This document shows positions 1 through 5,904 of a stretch of DNA of 13,030 nucleotides, piece after piece. The position numbers and the translations under genes are program-made. This DNA is from an uncultured Dialister sp. (GTDB lineage: Bacteria; Bacillota; Negativicutes; Veillonellales; Dialisteraceae). Numbering within the stretch: the first letter of the stretch is position 1; each line of letters begins with the position of its first letter. The notes under the pieces are model-generated. The model saw nothing but the letters and a program-made list of their open reading frames with translations. It was not told the origin of the DNA and made no database searches. The DNA lies in NCBI GenBank assembly GCA_900543455.1, contig UQRR01000061.1, positions 1 through 13,030 of the forward strand, written 5' to 3'.

Positions 1-79
1 GTAGCCCCCTCAGCCCTTCGGGCAGCTCCCCCGATGGGGAGCCAAGAACGTTCTGCCGCTTAACTTAATAGCATTACCC
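1..79 (-). repeat. Partial copy of MITE-like repeat (left edge)
   Basis: Positions 1-79 match, as an inverted copy with few differences, the left part of the element at 5826-5904. They share the GGGGAGCCAAGAA-type segment, the clustered CCCC/GGGG hairpin arms and the 16-base end TTAACTTAATAGCATT (60-75). The rest of this copy would lie outside the window to the left. From 80 to 139 nothing else is recognisable. Confidence 0.75.
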
Positions 80-139
80 GATGGGGAGGGGGCATTCCAC
101 CACTTCTCACTAAGCCCAGAAGTTAACAAATCGCCATAC

Positions 140-171
140 TAGTCTCCCGGTCTCTTGGTCTTTCAGTCTCC
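140..171 (-). repeat. Octamer tandem array (four units)
   Basis: Four consecutive degenerate 8-mers, TAGTCTCC, CGGTCTCT, TGGTCTTT and CAGTCTCC, abut the heptamer array at 172-220. The unit length changes from 7 to 8 exactly at the junction. This suggests independent slippage expansion of related seed sequences. Confidence 0.7.
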
Positions 172-220
172 TAGCCACTCATCCCCAGCTACCAGTCACT
201 AGTCACCAGCTACTATTTAC
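172..220 (-). repeat. Heptamer array directly after SIMPL stop codon
   Basis: Seven degenerate heptamers start at the base after the SIMPL-gene stop codon. Read in the gene's direction they are GTAAATA, GTAGCTG, GTGACTA, GTGACTG, GTAGCTG, GGGATGA and GTGGCTA. No rho-independent terminator is seen after this gene. Confidence 0.85.
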
Positions 221-934
221 TTATCCGATCTCAAACACCACGGTGACACGGCTCTGGAGCTTCGTGTCCCCGGGGGAAAGCGGGGTCGCTTCTTTGGCAT
301 CCGCTGCCGATCCAGCCATCATGCGCACATTCATCACACGGTATGGGGTGACGTCGGCGCTGTCTTCATTGACGGAAATCACATTCACAACCGATCGGCC
401 CAGCGTACCCGCCATGATCTGCGCCTTGCGAAGCGCAGCAGCAGTCGCCTGCCGCAGGGCTTCCTCCTTATACTCCTGTGTCTTGCTCACGGAGAAATCC
501 ACGGAGTCGATGCGGTTCGCTCCGGCTTCTACTGCCGCATCCATGACGGCGGCCGTTTTATCCAGACGGCTCACCACGACCTTCATGGAATTCGTGCATT
601 TATATTTCTTCGACTTCACGCGGCCCTTATCATCATAGATATTCTGCGGATACACATTGTAATTCTGCGTCTCGATCTTTGATGCATCTGCACCGGCGGC
701 AATGACGGCATTCCGCACATCGGTCATGATCTGGGCATTCTCACGAGCGGCATTCTTCACCTGCGCCGACTCCGTCTCGACAGAGAGGTAAACGGCAGCC
801 GTGTCACTCTTCGCCGTGACCTCTGCGCTCCCCGATACGGTGAGGCTCCTGCGCGGCAGCTCCTCCGCCTGCGCGGTCATCGTAGAAACGAGCAGCAGTC
901 CGGCTGCTGCGATAGCGATCCATTTCTTATGCAT
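221..934 (-). CDS. SIMPL domain (DUF541) periplasmic protein
   Basis: This 237-residue protein has a classic signal peptide: MHKK, a hydrophobic stretch at about residues 5-17, and an AQA-type cleavage site near residue 23. A single SIMPL/DUF541 domain follows at about residues 30-236. It opens with the family's SLTVSGSAEVTAKSDTA strand pattern and includes the characteristic NVYPQ stretch after an ETQNY segment. Length is normal for the family (BP26/OMP28-like). Members are secreted or periplasmic and can form ring oligomers; their biochemical role is not settled. The start is supported by an AAAGGAGGA ribosome binding site about 7 bases upstream and a consensus promoter at 976-1004. The gene appears monocistronic: it has its own promoter and is separated from the DUF523 gene by about 380 bases of repeats. 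The domain call is confident; the cellular function is unknown. Confidence 0.9.
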   Translation of the reverse strand: MHKKWIAIAAAGLLLVSTMTAQAEELPRRSLTVSGSAEVTAKSDTAAVYLSVETESAQVKNAARENAQIMTDVRNAVIAAGADASKIETQNYNVYPQNIYDDKGRVKSKKYKCTNSMKVVVSRLDKTAAVMDAAVEAGANRIDSVDFSVSKTQEYKEEALRQATAAALRKAQIMAGTLGRSVVNVISVNEDSADVTPYRVMNVRMMAGSAADAKEATPLSPGDTKLQSRVTVVFEIG

Positions 935-975
935 AGGTCTTCCTCCTTTGAAATTGACTAACGGTCATTTTCTTC

Positions 976-1004
976 ATTATAGGGAAAGAAACCAAGTTTG
1001 TCAA
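976..1004 (-). promoter_or_regulatory. Consensus sigma-70-type promoter for SIMPL gene
   Basis: On the minus strand the -35 is TTGACA (1004-999) and the -10 is TATAAT (981-976), with a 17-base spacer. Both hexamers match the consensus perfectly. Transcription should begin near 969, giving a leader of about 35 bases that contains the AGGAGG-like ribosome binding site. Confidence 0.9.
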
Positions 1005-1020
1005 ATGGAAGGGAACGGGT

Positions 1021-1175
1021 GCAGGGTTAGCTCCTTGGGCGGCTCCGTCCACTGATTATGAATGAAAGCTTTGCGCGAATGAGGAATTAGGAATTAGGAA
1101 TTAGGAATGGTGGTGCGGCGCAAAAATAAGGAAGCGCCGCGAGTATATATGAGGCGATGCCCGAAGGTGGTATGT
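1021..1175 (-). repeat. Modular intergenic cassette, copy A
   Basis: Read on the minus strand, the order is: a TTCGGGCATCGCC block (about 1155-1168), the hairpin GCGGCGC...GCGCCGC (1140-1115) with an AT-rich loop, an ACCACC link, three to four heptamers GAATTAG (1084-1104 on plus), then a block ending in GCTAACCCTG (about 1024). It stops just before the SIMPL promoter. The same order recurs at 2939-3100 and 4398-4550. No gene is visible in 1005-1313. Confidence 0.7.
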
Positions 1176-1328
1176 AAGTCACCAGTCACTAGCTACCAGT
1201 CACTTGAGGCTCCCAATCCCTAGCCACTAATCCCTAGCTACCAGTCACCAGTCACTAGTCACAAGTCACTAGTCACTCGAGGCTCCTAATCCTCAATCCC
1301 CAATCCCTAGTCACTAGTCCCCAGCCAC
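1176..1328 (-). repeat. Long heptamer array overlapping DUF523 3' end
   Basis: About 20 degenerate heptamers (GTGACTA, GTGACTG, GGGATTA, GTAGCTA) are interrupted twice by a conserved GGAGCCTC+AA/GA punctuation block (near 1204-1213 and 1275-1284). The array begins inside the coding region, so the last four codons and the stop of the DUF523 gene are repeat sequence. Confidence 0.85.
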
Positions 1329-1754
1329 TCCTGATTCCACATCCTTCTCGTCGATGATGCGGATGCCCGCTTTGACTAAGGCTTCGGCCAGGATGCCGCG
1401 GCCTTTGATCTTTTGACCGCTGAATGTGCCGTCATAGATCTCATGGACACCGCAGGTGGGACTTTTCGCCTTGAGGATCGCACACTCAATCTCTTCCCCC
1501 GCAAGCGATTCCAGTGTCCGTGCGACACCGGCGCGATACACGGCATCCAGATCCTTTCCCTCGCAGGAAATCACACGCCCTTCGCGAAGCTCCACCGGCG
1601 GCCGCGGGACCGGCATACCGGCCGCGACCTCCGGACAGACAGGGATCACCTCTTTGCCCTTTACATAGGAAATCACGGCTTCATTCCGATTGTTTCCGCC
1701 GCTGTACTTGCAGTTGCGCCCCAAAAGGCAGGCGCTGACGATGATCTTCTTCAT
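1314..1754 (-). CDS. DUF523 family cysteine-rich protein
   Basis: This 146-residue protein belongs to the DUF523 family. It shows the N-terminal SACLLGRNCKYSGG motif (residues 8-20), the VIPVCPEVAAGMPVPRPP segment (36-53), and the ILKAKSPTCGVHEIYDGTFSG signature (93-113). Cysteines lie at 9, 15, 40, 64, 91 and 101. The first two and C101 fall in the conserved motifs and suggest metal or thiol chemistry, but no activity is firmly established for the family. An AAAGGAG ribosome binding site lies 5 bases before the ATG. Upstream is the pfkA terminator plus heptamers, and no clear promoter is seen. The C-terminal residues VAGD and the stop codon are encoded by heptamer-repeat DNA, so the tail has probably been replaced or extended by the repeat. 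Family assignment is strong; function unknown. Confidence 0.9.
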   Translation of the reverse strand: MKKIIVSACLLGRNCKYSGGNNRNEAVISYVKGKEVIPVCPEVAAGMPVPRPPVELREGRVISCEGKDLDAVYRAGVARTLESLAGEEIECAILKAKSPTCGVHEIYDGTFSGQKIKGRGILAEALVKAGIRIIDEKDVESGVAGD

Positions 1755-1769
1755 AAGGACTCCTTTGGT

Positions 1770-1840
1770 AAACAGGTTCTACGGGTTCTGGTAGCGGCTT
1801 CGCCGCCATTTGAAATGATGGTATTCTCGTATCGCAAACC
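1770..1840 (-). repeat. GGCTTCGCC hairpin module upstream of DUF523
   Basis: A 'GCGGCTTCGCCGC' hairpin (about 1793-1807) sits next to a GATGGTATTCTCGTATCGCAA stretch. The latter's reverse complement recurs after the last M20 gene at about 12966-12983. On the minus strand a GAACCCGTAGAACC remnant of the 9-mer family follows. The same hairpin module occurs near 3216-3230 and 4583-4597. Confidence 0.6.
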
Positions 1841-1903
1841 TAATCCCTAGCTACCAGTCACCAGTCACTAGTCACTAGTCACCAGTCACCAGTCACTAGT
1901 CAC
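1841..1903 (-). repeat. Nine-unit heptamer array after pfkA terminator
   Basis: Exactly nine heptamers, read on the minus strand as GTGACTA, two GTGACTG, two GTGACTA, two GTGACTG, GTAGCTA and GGGATTA. They start at the base after the T-run of the pfkA terminator. The array therefore lies outside the normal pfkA transcript end. Confidence 0.85.
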
Positions 1904-1938
1904 AAAAAAGCGGCGCCATATGAACAGTGCGCCGCTTT
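1904..1938 (-). terminator. Rho-independent terminator of pfkA
   Basis: On the minus strand AAAGCGGCGC (1938-1929) pairs with GCGCCGCTTTTTT (1916-1904) around a 12-base loop, with a six-T tail, starting three bases after the pfkA stop codon. Its stem is the same GCGGCGC/GCGCCGC seen in the dispersed hairpins at 1115, 3048, 4488, 6176 and 13003. Confidence 0.92.
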
Positions 1939-1941
1939 GCT

Positions 1942-2913
1942 TTATTCCATTCCAGTCGCGCCGAGCATGACGGCGAGGTCGTAGAGATCTCTGCGGAATG
2001 GTTCTTTTTCTTTTTTTGCTTCTTCGTAGGGAAGAATGCGCACGCGGCCTCTATGCATACCGATGAGCGCGCCGGTTTCTCCTTTGAGGAGCGCGGTCAC
2101 CGCGCACGCTCCTAAAATGGAGCCAAGCTGGCAGTCTCTGGCTGTCGGCTGGCCGCCGCGCTGGATGAAGCCGAGCGTGGTCGTACAGACGTCGATCTTT
2201 GTATGCTCTTTCAGCCACTCGCCCAGCGAGCGGGCATCGCCAGCGCCTTCCGCACAGATGATGATGCTATTCGTCCGCCCCAGCTTCATCTGCGCCTCGA
2301 GGCTCCGTGCCAGCTTCTCCCGTTCGAAGGGCACCTCCGGCACCAGGATGTACTCTGCTCCGCAGGCAAGGCCCGCATCGAGTGCGATGTGCCCCGCGAA
2401 ACGTCCCATGACTTCCACGATGGCGGCACGTTCGTGGGCAGACGCACTGTCTCGGATGCGGCTCACGGCGGAAACGACCACGTTCACCGCCGTATCATGC
2501 CCGATGGTCTCATCGGTCCCATGCATGTCGTTATCGATCGTACCCGGTACCGTCACCGTCGGAATGCCGAGGTGCGTCAATACTTCAGCCCCCTGCACAG
2601 AGCCGTCACCGCCAATGACGACAAGGCCGTCGATACCGTGCTTCTTTAAAATATCTGCCGCTTTGATCTGATTTTTCCGTTCGAAGAAAGCCTGACAGCG
2701 CGCCGTGCGCAGCATCGTCCCGCCGCGCAGCACGATCCCGCCCACAGACGCCGAAGTCATCGGCGCGATGTCTTCATCCAGAAGCCCTGCATAGCCACGC
2801 TCAATACCGTATACCTCAGCGCCCAGCGCGAGCGCTGTCCGGACAACGCTTCTGACAGCGGCATTCATGCCCTGTGCATCACCGCCGCTGGTCAGTACAG
2901 CCAGTCGTTTCAT
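1942..2913 (-). CDS. pfkA: ATP-dependent 6-phosphofructokinase
   Basis: This 323-residue protein catalyses the phosphorylation of fructose 6-phosphate to fructose 1,6-bisphosphate, the committed step of glycolysis. Motifs appear in family order: TSGGDAQGMNAAVR (8-21), RGGTMLRTARC (63-73), the nucleotide site GGDGS (101-105), the catalytic PGTIDND (123-129, base Asp127), VEVMGR (166-171) for sugar phosphate binding, and GFIQRGGQP (248-256). Gly104 and Gly124 are the ATP-type residues; pyrophosphate-dependent enzymes carry Asp and Lys there. An oddity is Gln14 where most relatives have Pro (GGDAPG). Length is typical. AAGGAGG lies 8 bases before the ATG, and a strong terminator follows at once. 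The upstream 445 bases are repeats without an obvious promoter, so it may be cotranscribed with the shikimate-kinase-like gene. High confidence. Confidence 0.97.
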   Translation of the reverse strand: MKRLAVLTSGGDAQGMNAAVRSVVRTALALGAEVYGIERGYAGLLDEDIAPMTSASVGGIVLRGGTMLRTARCQAFFERKNQIKAADILKKHGIDGLVVIGGDGSVQGAEVLTHLGIPTVTVPGTIDNDMHGTDETIGHDTAVNVVVSAVSRIRDSASAHERAAIVEVMGRFAGHIALDAGLACGAEYILVPEVPFEREKLARSLEAQMKLGRTNSIIICAEGAGDARSLGEWLKEHTKIDVCTTTLGFIQRGGQPTARDCQLGSILGACAVTALLKGETGALIGMHRGRVRILPYEEAKKEKEPFRRDLYDLAVMLGATGME

Positions 2914-2938
2914 GATAGTTGCCTCCTTGGGGAAAATG

Positions 2939-3155
2939 GGTTCAAGGTTCAGGGTTCAGGGTTAGACTACGGGGCGGCTCGCCCTTTGATTACGTGCGAA
3001 AGAGGTTTAGCGGGTTCAACAGGTTCGGAGGGTTCAACGGGGGTGGTGCGGCGCATAAAAATAAGGAAGCGCCGCGGAGTTTTGAATATATGGTATTCAC
3101 AAAAGGTGGGAACCCGGTGAACCTTTTGAACCTTCAGAACCTGTTTAACCTATGA
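2939..3155 (-). repeat. Modular intergenic cassette, copy B (7- and 9-mers)
   Basis: This fills the space before pfkA. It holds GGTTCAG heptamers (2939-2966), a GGGTTAG/GGGGCGGCTCGCCC block, four 9-mers of GGGTTCAAC type (3003-3038), the GCGGCGC...GCGCCGC hairpin (3048-3075) and five more 9-mers ending in GAACC (3106-3150). Copy A has GAATTAG heptamers where copy B has 9-mers, in the same relative slot. No gene is visible. Confidence 0.7.
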
Positions 3156-3185
3156 GGCTTCGTAAACGGAGAATAAGAATAGTCT

Positions 3186-3266
3186 GCTTTCAAACTTCAG
3201 GGTTCAGGGTTGTGGTGGCGGCTTCGCCGCAAATATTTATGGGGGCGATGCCCGAAAGTCGTATTC
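3186..3266 (-). repeat. GGCTTCGCC hairpin and TTCGGGCAT block
   Basis: TTCAGGG heptamers (about 3198-3212), the GCGGCTTCGCCGC hairpin (3216-3230) and GGGCGATGCCCGAAAG (about 3244-3258) repeat the arrangement at 4577-4626. Nothing coding is visible between 2914 and 3359. Confidence 0.6.
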
Positions 3267-3294
3267 AAGTCACTAGTCACCAATCACCATTCAC
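3267..3294 (-). repeat. Four-unit heptamer array
   Basis: On the plus strand the units are AAGTCAC, TAGTCAC, CAATCAC and CATTCAC. It has the same orientation relative to the upstream minus-strand gene as every other array, but is separated from that gene's stop by a 9-mer array. Confidence 0.75.
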
Positions 3295-3301
3295 GCAAGG
3301 T

Positions 3302-3355
3302 TCCTCAACCCGTTGAACCTGCTGAACCTTTTGAACCCGCAGAGCCTGCTGCGCC
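3302..3355 (-). repeat. Six-unit 9-mer array after shikimate-kinase-like gene
   Basis: On the plus strand the units are TCCTCAACC, CGTTGAACC, TGCTGAACC, TTTTGAACC, CGCAGAGCC and TGCTGCGCC. Units decay toward the gene end, whose stop codon is at 3360-3362. Here a 9-mer takes the place held by heptamers elsewhere. Confidence 0.8.
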
Positions 3356-3359
3356 CGTT

Positions 3360-3902
3360 TCACAATCTCCGCTCAGCAAACTCCACATGATGCTGATCCA
3401 GATAGCGGGCGATCAGGATCGCGGTCTGCTCCGGGTGGCAGTTGGTCGTATTGATGACCACGTCCACACGGTCGCGCCACTTCGCCCATTTCCGCAGCAT
3501 CTGGCGCACATAGCCATCCACATCGGAATAATCCATGGTCGGGCGCTTGCCGATGCGGCGGCGCACCCGCTCTGCAAGGCGGTACGGCTTCGCATAGAGC
3601 AGCACCATCACGCCATGCTCCGCAAGGAGGTGAAATTTCTCCTCCGTCATGGGGTAATTGCCCCCCATCGCGATCACCGCTTCATGGTAGTAGCGGACGC
3701 GGCTGATCACCTGCATTTCCTTTTCCGCGAAGGCCTCTGCCCCCGCATCGCGATAGAAGTCGGCGATCTTCATCCCCGTATCCCGCTCCATCATGCGGTC
3801 TGTGTCCGCAAGCTGCCAATCCAGCCCATCGGCCAGGATCTTCGCGGCTCTGCTTTTACCGGTCCCCATCGGACCGATCAGTACGATATTTCTCTTCTTC
3901 AT
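3360..3902 (-). CDS. aroK: Shikimate kinase-like P-loop kinase
   Basis: This 180-residue protein has the shikimate kinase fold: Walker A GPMGTGKS (10-17), the DTD acidic motif (33-35), a GGN segment at 80-82 where the family has GGG, and a RIGKRP lid region (about residue 115). Authentic enzymes use ATP to phosphorylate shikimate in aromatic amino acid synthesis. Two substrate positions differ here. The FRxxE motif reads FAEKE (58-62), losing the arginine that binds the shikimate carboxylate, and the third glycine of GGG is Asn. It may be a diverged AroK or a related kinase with another substrate. I chose the ATG at 3902 (MKKRNIVLIG), which has GAGG just upstream. A longer frame to 3941 would add 13 residues with no family similarity. 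The gene start overlaps the preceding PilO-like gene by 47 bases, suggesting cotranscription and translational coupling. Fold call firm, substrate uncertain. Confidence 0.75.
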   Translation of the reverse strand: MKKRNIVLIGPMGTGKSRAAKILADGLDWQLADTDRMMERDTGMKIADFYRDAGAEAFAEKEMQVISRVRYYHEAVIAMGGNYPMTEEKFHLLAEHGVMVLLYAKPYRLAERVRRRIGKRPTMDYSDVDGYVRQMLRKWAKWRDRVDVVINTTNCHPEQTAILIARYLDQHHVEFAERRL

Positions 3903-4371
3903 AGGTACCTCGGCTTTGAAATGCAGTGATCTCGAGCGCAAAGGACAAGGTCGTCCCTTCTCGTTTCAATCGGACGAGCTTCACCACATTCCACACTTCT
4001 TTGCTTTTTATTATATCAAAGCCGCGGACAATTTGTGAAAAACTGCCAGTGCCAACTACATGAATTTTATTAAAATTTCCATTCTTTTCCTCTGAAATCT
4101 CCTTCACGGAGACGCCTGCCTCCTCCAGCAGCTCCTCATAGGCCGAAGCCGGCGCCTTTTGAAAGAGCGAAGAGAGGAAATCCTGACGCGCCGCATTCCT
4201 CTCCGCGTGCTGATACGACAGAAGGAGCTGATTCTCCGCAGCCGTCCCTTCCGCCCGCTCCCGCAGATGCCCCGCTTCCCAGAAAAGAAGGCCCCCGGCC
4301 AAAAGGAGCAGCAGCGCCAAAAGCCCATACATCAGTGCGTACTTCGAATCATGCAGAAATCGGGATGCCAT
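3856..4371 (-). CDS. PilO/GspM-like membrane protein
   Basis: This 171-residue protein has a short cytoplasmic N-terminus, one transmembrane helix at about 11-31 (YALMYGLLALLLLLAGG), a charged helical coiled-coil-like stretch to about 75, and an alpha/beta domain at about 80-155. That domain contains the GTGSFSQIVRGFDII and LSFALEITAF strands. This is the architecture of PilO- and GspM-type inner-membrane alignment proteins of type IV pilus or type II secretion machines. The assignment rests on architecture and pattern, not on a clear sequence signature. AAAGGAG lies 5 bases before the ATG. The gene's tail (TDRSDGDR) reads through the start of the next gene, a 47-base overlap. No other pilus gene (PilM, PilN, PilQ) is in the window; pilM- or pilN-like genes are not seen upstream, where repeats begin. 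Function is therefore tentative. Confidence 0.6.
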   Translation of the reverse strand: MASRFLHDSKYALMYGLLALLLLLAGGLLFWEAGHLRERAEGTAAENQLLLSYQHAERNAARQDFLSSLFQKAPASAYEELLEEAGVSVKEISEEKNGNFNKIHVVGTGSFSQIVRGFDIIKSKEVWNVVKLVRLKREGTTLSFALEITAFQSRGTYEEEKYRTDRSDGDR

Positions 4372-4389
4372 GGTGTCTCCTTTCGTTTA

Positions 4390-4560
4390 GGGGGGCAGGG
4401 TTAGCCCGTGGGGCGGGGCGCCCATGGATTGCGGATGAAAGCCTCACTTGAATGAGAAATTAGAAATGAGAAATGCGAAATGGTGGTGCGGCGCATAAGA
4501 ATATAGAAGCGCCGCGAAGTATAAATAACGGCAATGCCCGAAGATGGTATTTAGTCACCA
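4390..4560 (-). repeat. Modular intergenic cassette, copy C
   Basis: The GGGTTAGCCC/GGGGCGGGGCGCCC block (about 4398-4424), four heptamers AATGAGA, AATTAGA, AATGAGA, AATGCGA (4451-4478), the GCGGCGC...GCGCCGC hairpin (4488-4515), an AATGCCCGAAGATGG block (about 4533-4547), and two GTCAC heptamers. The cassette runs up to the ribosome binding site of the PilO-like gene, leaving no visible promoter. Confidence 0.7.
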
Positions 4561-4576
4561 GTCACACGTCGATACA

Positions 4577-4630
4577 GGTTCCGATGGCGGCTTCGCCGCA
4601 GTATAAAGAGGGCGATGCCCGAAGGTCTCT
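4577..4630 (-). repeat. GGCTTCGCC hairpin module
   Basis: GGTTCCGATGGCGGCTTCGC (about 4577-4596), followed by an AT-rich gap and GGGCGATGCCCGAAGG (about 4609-4624). It matches the modules at 3216-3258 and 1793-1807. Confidence 0.6.
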
Positions 4631-4658
4631 TGATAGCAGGCTTCCCTCGTATCGTCAG

Positions 4659-4814
4659 CCTTCCCCTCGAGGGGAAGGTGCCCCGTAGGGGCGGATAGGG
4701 CACTGGCGGTATGAAAGAGGGTGATGCAGATGGAAAAACGTTTTTGCACAAATCACCGCTAACGAAAGCACCCTATCCACCGCTGACGCGGTCCCCCTTC
4801 CCCAATGGGGAAGG
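4659..4814. repeat. MITE-like inverted-repeat element, about 156 bases
   Basis: It starts with a perfect 20-base palindrome, CCTTCCCCTCGAGGGGAAGG (4659-4678), and ends with CCTTCCCCAATGGGGAAGG (4796-4814). Inside, GGGGCGGATAGGG (about 4688-4700) faces CCCTATCCACCGC (about 4771-4783). The middle is a smaller dyad: GGTGAT (4722-4727) pairs with ATCACC (4752-4757) around the palindrome AAAAACGTTTTT (4734-4745). It has no coding capacity. The GGGGCGGATAGGG block recurs at about 6142-6154. Confidence 0.7.
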
Positions 4815-4819
4815 CTTAG

Positions 4820-4846
4820 GCGGAGCGACGCTCCGCGTCGATTTTT
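4820..4846 (+). repeat. Terminator-like hairpin in repeat region
   Basis: GCGGAGC (4820-4826) pairs with GCTCCGC (4830-4836), followed by GTCGATTTTT. It resembles a plus-strand terminator, but no plus-strand gene precedes it, so it is probably part of the repeat unit. The rest of 4372-4997 is repeats with no gene. Confidence 0.4.
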
Positions 4847-4875
4847 ATAAAGGACAATGCCCGAAGGTGGCATTT

Positions 4876-4997
4876 CAGTCACTAGTCACAAGTCACTAGT
4901 CACTTGAGGCTCCTAATCCCCAATCCCTAATCCCTAGCTACTAGCCACTAATCCCTAGCTACCAGTCACTAGTCACCAGTCACAAGACCCCAGCCAC
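4876..4997 (-). repeat. Sixteen-unit heptamer array after LytTR stop codon
   Basis: Twelve heptamers (4914-4997) begin at the base after the TGA stop (4998-5000). A 10-base TTGAGGCTCC punctuation block and four more heptamers (4876-4903) complete it. All units follow GTGACTA, GTGACTG, GTAGCTA or GGGATTA when read in the gene's direction. Confidence 0.88.
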
Positions 4998-5732
4998 TCA
5001 CTCTCCCGACCGGCAGAGTGCCTTCTCCCATTCCTTGCGGAAAGCGCCCGCCTTCCGTTTCACCAAAGGAAGCTCGCGGCCGCTTTCGAGCGTCAGTGTC
5101 TTCTGCCCGATTTCCTTCACCCGCTCCGCATTGACGAGTATGCCGCGGCCCGGTGAGAGGAAATGGAAAGCACTCCGGCCCCTGAGCCTTTCCGTCAGGG
5201 AAGAGAGCGTCGATGAGAGGCAGAGCTCCTCGCCGCCGGAAAGGTACATGCGCTGCACATGGTCTTCGGAAATCACCGCTTCTATATCCGCCAGTGCGAC
5301 CGAGCGCCAGCCAGTGGCCGTTTTGAGGAGCACCTTCCGCCGCCAGCTCCCTTCCAGTGCGGAAAGGCAGCGATCGACGGCCTCTCTCATCTCCGCCTCT
5401 GTCGCCGGAAGGAGCAGGTAGTGCCGCGCCCCCAAACGGAAGGATTCGAGCGCGCGGCTGTTATCCTCTGCGAGGAAAACCATTTCCGTATCCGCCCACT
5501 TCGCGCGCACATCGGCGGCCGTCTGCATCGCCCCCTCGGGCAGAAAGGACAGATCCCAGAAGAGCAGATCAAAGCGCTCCTCCCCGCGCCGCCAGTCGCC
5601 CAGAAAGGCGTAGCTGTTGTCATACGACACGCAGGAAAGGGAAAGCCCCCACGAGCGCGTCATTTCTCCCAAGAAACGCCGGATGAGCCCGGCCGTCTCT
5701 TCGTTGTGACTGATGATCCCTGCCAGAAGCAT
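4998..5732 (-). CDS. LytTR-family response regulator, atypical receiver
   Basis: This 244-residue cytoplasmic regulator has an N-terminal receiver-like domain (about 3-120) and a C-terminal LytTR DNA-binding domain (about 133-239; FHFLSPGRGILVNAERVKEI matches the LytTR core). LytTR proteins bind direct repeats upstream of target promoters, classically under histidine-kinase control. The putative phospho-acceptor is Asp60 in LLFWDLSF. The receiver is unusual: the acidic pair near the N-terminus reads N-E (10-11), and the conserved Lys before Pro is Leu (LLP, 107-109). Phosphorylation may be weak or absent. No sensor kinase is nearby. I chose the ATG at 5732, which has GAGGAGG 7 bases upstream and lies about 20 bases after the predicted transcription start. 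Longer starts would begin within or before the -10 box (5760-5765). The gene is apparently monocistronic. Confidence 0.85.
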   Translation of the reverse strand: MLLAGIISHNEETAGLIRRFLGEMTRSWGLSLSCVSYDNSYAFLGDWRRGEERFDLLFWDLSFLPEGAMQTAADVRAKWADTEMVFLAEDNSRALESFRLGARHYLLLPATEAEMREAVDRCLSALEGSWRRKVLLKTATGWRSVALADIEAVISEDHVQRMYLSGGEELCLSSTLSSLTERLRGRSAFHFLSPGRGILVNAERVKEIGQKTLTLESGRELPLVKRKAGAFRKEWEKALCRSGE

Positions 5733-5759
5733 CGCCATCCCTCCTCTCTTGCTTTCCAT

Positions 5760-5789
5760 ATTATAATAGAAAATATATTTTATGTTCAA
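5760..5789 (-). promoter_or_regulatory. Promoter of LytTR regulator gene
   Basis: On the minus strand the -35 is TTGAAC (5789-5784) and the -10 is TATAAT (5765-5760), separated by 18 very AT-rich bases. The strong -10 and AT-rich spacer make this convincing. It places the start of transcription near 5753 and fixes the short start of the coding region. Confidence 0.85.
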
Positions 5790-5904
5790 GGCAGCGCATC
5801 CGCGCATCATACGTTCCCCAAATGAGTAATGCTATTAAGTTAAGCGGCAGATCATTCTTGGCTCCCCATCGGGGGAGCTCCCCGATGGGGAGAGGGGGCT
5901 ACGT

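Noticed and set aside
172..220. Replication origin iterons
   Set aside because: The arrays occur at many gene ends with degenerate units and without DnaA boxes or a replication gene.
1942..2913. Pyrophosphate-dependent phosphofructokinase
   Set aside because: Positions 104 and 124 are both Gly, the ATP-type pattern.
2919..3155. Plus-strand 78-codon frame before pfkA
   Set aside because: It consists of intergenic repeat blocks and tandem 7- and 9-mers; no ribosome binding site or protein-like pattern.
4820..4846. Functional plus-strand terminator
   Set aside because: No plus-strand gene lies upstream; it is more likely part of the repeat element.
4551..4899. Several overlapping frames of 62-75 codons
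   Set aside because: All are translations of the palindromic repeat element and its flanks, on both strands, with no start signals.
4876..4997. Heptamer arrays as a CRISPR array
   Set aside because: Units are 7 bases, contiguous and degenerate, with no unique spacers of constant length and no cas genes nearby.
5733..5810. N-terminal extension of the LytTR regulator to 5810
   Set aside because: It would start upstream of, and read through, the consensus -10 box; the ATG at 5732 has the proper ribosome binding site.
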